Notes under the pieces: model-generated
What the model was told of the DNA's origin: nothing
Seen by the model: only the letters and a program-made list of their open reading frames with translations
The model's database searches: none
Position numbers and translations under genes: made by a program
Shown: in pieces, positions 33,640 through 38,695 of the stretch
Position numbering within the stretch: the first letter of the stretch is position 1
How the letters are laid out: each line of letters begins with the position of its first letter
NCBI GenBank assembly: GCA_026387895.1
Contig: JAPLKT010000026.1
Location: 25,476 to 64,170 of the forward strand
Length of the DNA stretch: 38,695 nt
Source of the DNA: Gemmatimonadota bacterium
GTDB lineage: Bacteria; Gemmatimonadota; Gemmatimonadetes; Gemmatimonadales; Gemmatimonadaceae
Reading direction: 5' to 3'

Positions 33640-34219
33640 GGGCTCCCTCGGCAATTGCCTCGAGCGCCGCTGGCGCCGGGAGGTCAGCCGCCGACGAGGG
33701 CACAGACTGCGCCGCTTCGCTCCGGTCCCGCATATCTTCTTTCCACAACACAATCGCGAGCAACACGGCGCCACAGGTCACGGCGATGTCGGCCACGTTG
33801 AACGTGGGCCACCGCGCACTCCCAATGCCCACGTCGATAAAATCGACGACGCCACGAGACGATTTCAGTCGGTCCACCAAATTCCCGACGGCACCGCCAC
33901 ACACCAGCGCCACCGCGACCGTGCGGAGCCAATCGCCCGCACGGGTCGCGCGATGCAACTGCCAGAGCACGACGAGCGCGACCAAAGTGAGTCCCATGAA
34001 AATCCCGCGCGACCACGGGCCGAGGTGCAGGCCGAACGCCGCGCCTGGGTTGTAGACGAGCGTCAGGCGTAACCCCTCACCAATCACTCGGCGCGGGAGA
34101 TACACCGGCGACAGAGCGTCAACGGCCAAGACCTTCGTGAACGCGTCAGTCAGCACAACCACCGCCGCGATCATCCCAAAGGCCCGACCTTGCGCCCCTG
34201 TCGGATCACTTCTTTGCAT
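33611..34219 (-). CDS. lspA: Lipoprotein signal peptidase (SPase II)
   Basis: Inner-membrane aspartyl protease removing signal peptides from prolipoproteins; 202 residues with four hydrophobic helices. The catalytic aspartates are in VGNLVDR (Asp116) and FNVADIA (Asp144), matching the E. coli pair. NPGAAFGLHLG is the conserved periplasmic segment. The C-terminus extends about 35 residues beyond the last helix with an Ala/Glu-rich tail that overlaps the rluD start. The ATG at 34219 has GGGAGGA just upstream and overlaps the zinc-finger gene's end by 14 nt. Its presence implies lipoproteins and fits a diderm-type envelope. Confidence 0.95.
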   Translation of the reverse strand: MQRSDPTGAQGRAFGMIAAVVVLTDAFTKVLAVDALSPVYLPRRVIGEGLRLTLVYNPGAAFGLHLGPWSRGIFMGLTLVALVVLWQLHRATRAGDWLRTVAVALVCGGAVGNLVDRLKSSRGVVDFIDVGIGSARWPTFNVADIAVTCGAVLLAIVLWKEDMRDRSEAAQSVPSSAADLPAPAALEAIAEGAHGTDAAIHG

Positions 34220-34613
34220 CTTCCTCCCGCTGCTTACAATCGATACAGAACCGTGCGTGCGGCAGTGCATCGAGGCGATCGAAATGAATCTCCCCCTTGC
34301 ACTGGTGGCACATGCCGTACGTTTCGGGCGACTGATACAAACGCCGGAGCGCTTGGTCGATGTGCCAGAGGAATCGCCCTTCTAGGCTGGCAAAGAGTGC
34401 CGCTTTCTCACGCTCCATGGCGTCAGAGCCCTGATCGGCCATGTGGAACGAGTACGACGACAAGTCCGACGACTCGAAGGTCTCGTCGTAGTGACCGAGT
34501 TCCTTCACGACACGACGGCGCTCTTCGAGCAACCGCTTCTCGAAGTGCGCAATGAGCTTCTTTCCCATGGGCTTGAACTTCTTCTCGCCGGTCGTGGGGC
34601 CAGTACCAGGCAT
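34206..34613 (-). CDS. DksA/TraR-family C4 zinc-finger protein
   Basis: 135 residues. An N-terminal helical hairpin (about 16-95) carries MADQGSDAMERE, reminiscent of the acidic tip of DksA-type coiled coils. A four-cysteine zinc finger follows (Cys102, Cys105, Cys123, Cys126; YGMCHQC and ARFCIDC). Family members bind the RNA polymerase secondary channel and modulate transcription, often with ppGpp. Whether this one does, or is a TraR/YocK-type relative, cannot be decided here. It sits between ileS (2-nt gap) and lspA (14-nt overlap), an arrangement I associate with several phyla. Confidence 0.85.
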   Translation of the reverse strand: MPGTGPTTGEKKFKPMGKKLIAHFEKRLLEERRRVVKELGHYDETFESSDLSSYSFHMADQGSDAMEREKAALFASLEGRFLWHIDQALRRLYQSPETYGMCHQCKGEIHFDRLDALPHARFCIDCKQREEDAKK

Positions 34614-34615
34614 TG

Positions 34616-37600
34616 TCAGCAGTCCTTGGTGAGGGCAATGTGTGCCGCGATACCATCGAGCTCGACAGCAACGGCATTGAAACCTACTTGGTTCGTATCC
34701 TTCGTGACGAGCGACTCCGCAAGCACCTCACCCGCAATCCACTCGCGATGCACGCTGATTGCATCGCGCACTTCCGTTGGCCCGCTAATCTCGAGCCGGA
34801 TGCGATCACTGACCTGCAGCCCAGTCTCTTTCCGCATGCGCTGCACACGACTCACGACCTCGCGCGCCAACCCTTCTCGGCGCAACTCGGGCGAGATCGC
34901 CGGATCGAGCGCGGCGAAGCGTGTGCCATCCTCCTGCACCACCAACGCGCCACTCGCGCGCCGCTGAATACTCACTTCGTCGGCAAGTAGCTCGTGATCT
35001 GTCCCATCCACGCTGATCATGACCGGAGTCCCGTGCTCGAACGCACGCAGCGTCTCGCTCTCAAGCGCAGCGACGACGGCGGCAGCACGCGGGGTCTCCT
35101 TCCCCCAACGCTTCCCGAGCGTCCGGAAGTTTGGTTTCGCCTCGAGTGACACGAGCGAGTCAGCGCTCGTCGCGAACTCGATCTTCTTGAGATTGAGTTC
35201 GAGCATCAGTAACGGCGCCAGCGCGTTCACACAGGCTGTGGCCTCCGCTGACAACCGACCCGTCACGCAGATCATCGCACCGAGCGGTTGCCGGACTTTC
35301 ACGCTCGCCGACTCGCGCGCCGCACGACCAAGTGTCGCCAGGGCGCGGATCTCCACCATCGCAGCCTCGAGCTCTGGTCGCACCGCGAATGGGGTCGCAC
35401 GCACATATGGCGCGAGATGCACCGACGTGCCCGTCAGTTCACGATACACCCAATCCGAAAGGAACGGCGCCAGCGGCGCCAGCAAGCGGCACACGACCAC
35501 CAAGCATTCCTGCAACGTCGCGAACGCGGCGCGATTATCGGGCGCTGACACGTCGTAGAACCGATCGCGCGACAGTCGCACATACCACTTGGACAAATCT
35601 TCGTCTACAAATTCCATCACGACGCGCGCGGCACTCGTGGCATCAAAAGCCTCGAGCAGGCGGTGCGCCTCGGCCTCCGTCGCGGACAGTCGCGAGAGAA
35701 TCCACTGATCAAGCAACGCGCGCTGTTCGGGGAGCGGATCCTCGGCACTCGGCGACCATCCAAAGTTGGCAAGCTCGGCGAAGAACTTGTACACGTTCTT
35801 CAGCGTGAGGAGGAAACGACCCGCGGTATCGCGGATCACCGCCTCGTCAAAGCTACGCGGCTTCCAAATCTGACTCGCGCTCACGAGGAACAAGCGCACC
35901 GCGTCGGCGCCGTGACGCTCGAGCACCGCGGCTGGCGCGACCGTGTTACCGCGTGACTTGGACATTTTCTGCCCTGCCGCGTCGAGCACAAGGTCGTTCA
36001 CGACCACGTTCTTGTATGGCGACGTGGCGTTCGCTTCGGCGCCCGGGTGGAGCGCGTCGCCAAGTCCGGTGGCAATCGCGAGGAGCGAGTAGAACCAACC
36101 ACGCGTCTGATCCACCCCTTCGGCAATGAAATCGCCAGGGTAGTGCGCGCGAAACTTCTCCGCGTTCTCAAACGGATAATGCCACTGCGCGAATGGCATC
36201 GACCCCGAGTCGAACCAGGTGTCGATGACTTCGGGCACGCGACGCATGGTGCCGGTGCCCGATGGCGCAGGCCACGTGTAGGCGTCGATGTACGGCTTGT
36301 GCGGATCGAAATCCGCCGGAAGCGCACGCCCCGAGAAAGCCGCGAGATCCGCGTAGCTGCCCACCACCTGCCGCTCGGTGGGATCCGCGTCGTTGACCCA
36401 CACGGGGAGCGGTGTGCCCCAATAGCGGTCGCGCGAAATGGCCCAATCGATGTTGTTCTCAAGCCACTGACCGAAACGCCCCGCACCGACCTCGGGCGGA
36501 TTCCAGTTGACGGCATTGTTGGCCGCTATCATGCGATCCTTGAAGGCCGTCGTCTTGATGAACCATGACGTCCGCGCGTAGTACAACAACGGCGTCCGGC
36601 AGCGCCAGCAATGCGGATACGGGTGCATCAACGTTCCCGCCTTCCACAGCACATCGCGTTTCTTGAGTTCTTCAATGATCAGCGGATCAGCCTTCTTCAC
36701 GAAGAGCCCGCCCACCACCGGCATGTCGGCCGGGAACTCGCCGCGCGCATTCACCGGTTGCAGGAAGCTCAGTCCATGACGCTGCCCTGCAGCGTAGTCA
36801 TCGGCGCCAAAGGCAGGCGACATATGCACGACACCAGAGCCATCATCGGCTGACACGAACTCTTCGGCCACAATGATCTGATTGTTGCCTTCCGGATATT
36901 CAGCCCAGTCGAGCGGGCGCGTGTAGCGTTGCCCAGCGAGCGAGCGACCCGTGTGTGTCGCGAGCAACTCCCAGCGCTCCTCCCAGCCCTGCCCCAGCAC
37001 CGCGCCGGCACGCGACTCCGCGAGCACCAACGACCAGTCGTCACGCCCGTTCTTGCGAACCTCGACGTAGTTGAGCTCGGGGTTCACGGCGAGGGCGGCA
37101 TTCGACACGAGCGTCCACGGCGTCGTGGTCCACACCACAATGCGACGACGCTTCACCCGTCCGTCGCCGGCATCGGCGAGGTCGAGGGCGAGATACACCG
37201 AGGGATCTTCGACGTCCTCGTAGCCCTGCGCCACTTCGTGGCTCGAGAGTGCGGTGCCGCAGCGTGGGCAATACGGAAGGATCTTATGCCCTTGGAAGAG
37301 CAGTTCCTTTTTGTAGAGCGTTGCCAACGCCCACCAGACCGACTCCACGTAATCGTTGGAGTAGGTCACGTACGGATTCTCGTAGTCGAGCCAGTAGCCG
37401 ATTCGGCCGCTGATCTGCTCCCACTCCTGACGGTACGTCCAGACGCTCTCGCGGCAGCGCGCGTTGAAGTTCTCGATTCCGAACTTCTCGATGTCCTGCT
37501 TGCCGCTAATTCCCAGCGCCTTCTCAACCTCGATCTCCACGGGCAATCCGTGCGTGTCCCAGCCCGCTTTGCGGCTTACCGCGTGGCCGGTCATCGAACG

Positions 37601-37831
37601 ATGGCGGCAGAATAAATCCTTGAGCGTGCGCGAAAACACATGGTGGATCCCAGGACGGCCGTTCGCCGTAGGGGGACCTTCCAAGAATACCCAGCGCGGC
37701 TTGTCGGCATGCTGCGCGAGCGTCTGTTCGAACAGACGCTCCTCGCGCCACCGTTCGAGGAGGGCTTCCTCCATCTCGCGGGCGGGCTGCTCTGGGGGCA
37801 AGACGGCGAAGTGCGGCTGCTTGTCGGTCAC
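34616..37831 (-). CDS. ileS: Isoleucyl-tRNA synthetase, type 2, with GIHH signature
   Basis: Class I synthetase charging tRNA-Ile; 1071 residues, longer than E. coli IleRS (938) and typical of the eukaryote-like type 2. The HIGH motif is replaced by GIHH (residues 61-64, in [14 protein letters not shown]); KMSKS is canonical at 622-626. The editing domain has [13 protein letters not shown], and [11 protein letters not shown] follows the nucleotide site. The C-terminal region ends with an anticodon/tRNA-binding extension of the type-2 kind instead of the zinc-binding tail of type 1. Type-2 IleRS is associated with natural mupirocin resistance. The start is GTG at 37831, overlapping the punA stop (GTGA). 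Confidence 0.95.
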   Translation of the reverse strand: MTDKQPHFAVLPPEQPAREMEEALLERWREERLFEQTLAQHADKPRWVFLEGPPTANGRPGIHHVFSRTLKDLFCRHRSMTGHAVSRKAGWDTHGLPVEIEVEKALGISGKQDIEKFGIENFNARCRESVWTYRQEWEQISGRIGYWLDYENPYVTYSNDYVESVWWALATLYKKELLFQGHKILPYCPRCGTALSSHEVAQGYEDVEDPSVYLALDLADAGDGRVKRRRIVVWTTTPWTLVSNAALAVNPELNYVEVRKNGRDDWSLVLAESRAGAVLGQGWEERWELLATHTGRSLAGQRYTRPLDWAEYPEGNNQIIVAEEFVSADDGSGVVHMSPAFGADDYAAGQRHGLSFLQPVNARGEFPADMPVVGGLFVKKADPLIIEELKKRDVLWKAGTLMHPYPHCWRCRTPLLYYARTSWFIKTTAFKDRMIAANNAVNWNPPEVGAGRFGQWLENNIDWAISRDRYWGTPLPVWVNDADPTERQVVGSYADLAAFSGRALPADFDPHKPYIDAYTWPAPSGTGTMRRVPEVIDTWFDSGSMPFAQWHYPFENAEKFRAHYPGDFIAEGVDQTRGWFYSLLAIATGLGDALHPGAEANATSPYKNVVVNDLVLDAAGQKMSKSRGNTVAPAAVLERHGADAVRLFLVSASQIWKPRSFDEAVIRDTAGRFLLTLKNVYKFFAELANFGWSPSAEDPLPEQRALLDQWILSRLSATEAEAHRLLEAFDATSAARVVMEFVDEDLSKWYVRLSRDRFYDVSAPDNRAAFATLQECLVVVCRLLAPLAPFLSDWVYRELTGTSVHLAPYVRATPFAVRPELEAAMVEIRALATLGRAARESASVKVRQPLGAMICVTGRLSAEATACVNALAPLLMLELNLKKIEFATSADSLVSLEAKPNFRTLGKRWGKETPRAAAVVAALESETLRAFEHGTPVMISVDGTDHELLADEVSIQRRASGALVVQEDGTRFAALDPAISPELRREGLAREVVSRVQRMRKETGLQVSDRIRLEISGPTEVRDAISVHREWIAGEVLAESLVTKDTNQVGFNAVAVELDGIAAHIALTKDC

Positions 37832-38682
37832 GCGGGAAGCTTCTCCAGCACGCCCGTCACGAGCGTAGTCAGGACGGGTTCGGCTTTGGCAGCCACGGCG
37901 AGAATGTGTTCGAGCGTGGCCGGTACAAGCGCGTCAGGCAGGCATTGGTCCGTAATGATCGACAGACCGAGCACGCGCATCCCACCGTGCACCGCCACGA
38001 TCACCTCAGGCACGGTGCTCATGCCAACCACATCGGCGCCGAGTAGGCGCAGCATGCGATACTCCGCACGCGTTTCGAGATTGGGACCCTGCACCGCCAC
38101 GTACGTGCCTTCGCGCAACGTGACATGCTGTGCGACGGCCACGTCATGCGCGAGTGTGCGCAACGAGGCATCGTAGCACGCACTGAGATCCGGGAACCGA
38201 GGCCCGAAGCGCTCGTCGTTCGCCCCAATCAATGGGCTGTCGCCGAGCAGATTGATGTGATCCGCAATCACCATGATGTCGCCCGGCGCCCACGACGGAT
38301 GCATACCACCACAGGCGTTGCTCACGACCAGCGTATGGGCGCCAAGCGCCTGCATCACGCGAACGGGAAAGGTCACCTGCTGGAGCGAGTACCCCTCGTA
38401 GCGATGGAACCGCCCCTGCATGGCGACCACATGCTTGCCGCCGAGTGTCCCGAACAGCAAGCGCCCGTGGTGCGACTCGACCGTCGAGAGCGGGAAGCCT
38501 GGGATCTCATCGTACGGAATCGTGTGCGACACTTTGATCGCTGCGCCGAGCGCACCGAGTCCGGTCCCAAGGATGATAGCAACGTCGGGAACGATGGGCG
38601 CACGAGAGCGAATGACGCGCGCGGCGGCGTCAACGGCCGCATGCGTATGCGCATGCGTATGCGCATGCGCGGCGCCAAACAT
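37828..38682 (-). CDS. punA: Purine nucleoside phosphorylase (trimeric PunA type)
   Basis: Phosphorolyses purine (deoxy)nucleosides to base and ribose-1-phosphate in salvage. From the ATG at 38682 it has 284 residues. The phosphate-binding start [13 protein letters not shown], the [10 protein letters not shown] segment, [20 protein letters not shown] and [13 protein letters not shown] with VGMSTVPE place it in the trimeric PNP family. The first 16 residues contain a His-Ala-Thr repeat ([12 protein letters not shown]) not seen in the E. coli or Bacillus proteins I recall. No in-frame start follows it before conserved sequence, and the frame remains open to the window edge, so the true start could lie further upstream. 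It appears to head the operon with ileS. Confidence 0.93.
   Translation of the reverse strand: MFGAAHAHTHAHTHAAVDAAARVIRSRAPIVPDVAIILGTGLGALGAAIKVSHTIPYDEIPGFPLSTVESHHGRLLFGTLGGKHVVAMQGRFHRYEGYSLQQVTFPVRVMQALGAHTLVVSNACGGMHPSWAPGDIMVIADHINLLGDSPLIGANDERFGPRFPDLSACYDASLRTLAHDVAVAQHVTLREGTYVAVQGPNLETRAEYRMLRLLGADVVGMSTVPEVIVAVHGGMRVLGLSIITDQCLPDALVPATLEHILAVAAKAEPVLTTLVTGVLEKLPA
38639..38671. repeat. 33-nt alternating purine-pyrimidine tract (ATGCGTATGCGC repeat)
   Basis: A 12-nt unit repeated about 2.6 times gives perfect purine-pyrimidine alternation and strong self-complementarity. It encodes the His-Ala-His-Thr run at the PunA N-terminus. The sequence could adopt Z-DNA or a cruciform and is liable to slippage in 12-nt, in-frame steps. 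Confidence 0.9.
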
Positions 38683-38695
38683 GCGGCCGTCCGCG

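Noticed and set aside
1-38695. A new defence, mobile or biosynthetic system
   Set aside because: I found no integrase, transposase, nuclease-ATPase pair, toxin-antitoxin pair or biosynthetic core gene; the novelty here lies in damaged housekeeping genes and unusual envelope proteins.

Overview
The window (38.7 kb, GC-rich) looks like a chromosomal housekeeping block of a Gram-negative-type bacterium. I infer a Gemmatimonadota-like organism from three things: the gene set, the combination of a PASTA-bearing FtsI, AsnRS and a type-2 IleRS, and very frequent GTG starts. That placement is inference from memory of families, not a search result. Except for mazG, every gene I accept lies on the minus strand, so the biological reading direction is from high to low coordinates. 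I see no IS element, prophage, CRISPR array, integrase or defence system.

Layout in transcription order, right to left. (1) 38682-31629: punA, ileS, a DksA/TraR-type zinc-finger gene, lspA, rluD and a membrane-anchored HExxH peptidase are packed as one operon. (2) 31586-31298: a near-consensus promoter drives a 56-residue membrane protein, apparently leaderless, followed by tRNA-Val(UAC). (3) 31202-29516: a secreted TPR protein whose C-terminus is broken. (4) 29439-15064: the division and cell wall (dcw) cluster in the order rsmH-ftsL-ftsI-murE-murF-mraY-murD-ftsW-murG-murC-ftsQ-ftsA, ending in an intrinsic terminator; ftsZ and a MepM-like M23 endopeptidase follow as a separate unit (14853-12317). 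(5) 12296-7306: a good sigma-70-type promoter drives a large cysteine-rich Sel1-repeat (Hcp-like) exported protein, an unrecognised exported protein and a VWA-like membrane protein. (6) 7279-4251 ftsY-recG; 4163-1531 a PQQ-type sugar dehydrogenase-like protein and asnS. (7) Divergent mazG (+) and a truncated alr (-) at the left edge.

The most unusual feature is a set of lesions in otherwise well-preserved essential genes. mraY, murF and rsmH each lack about 19-21 conserved residues, including catalytic or cofactor-binding motifs, and change frame at the gap. ftsQ lacks most of its membrane segment and the first POTRA strand but stays in frame. The TPR gene next to the cluster has a frameshift plus an in-frame TAG. 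murF also carries a 45-bp tandem duplication. Comparison with remembered E. coli proteins predicts a missing length of 59 nt for both mraY and rsmH and about 59-62 nt for murF. Such uniform gaps point first to a sequencing or assembly artefact; if raw reads confirm them, this would be a remarkable damaged dcw cluster.

Other notable points: an IleRS with a swapped GIHH signature in place of HIGH; a 17-pair CX7C-type Hcp-like protein; two long perfect alternating purine-pyrimidine tracts inside N-terminal coding regions; a 9-bp repeat that multiplies the ftsI/murE stop-start junction; and a palindrome in the ftsZ leader.
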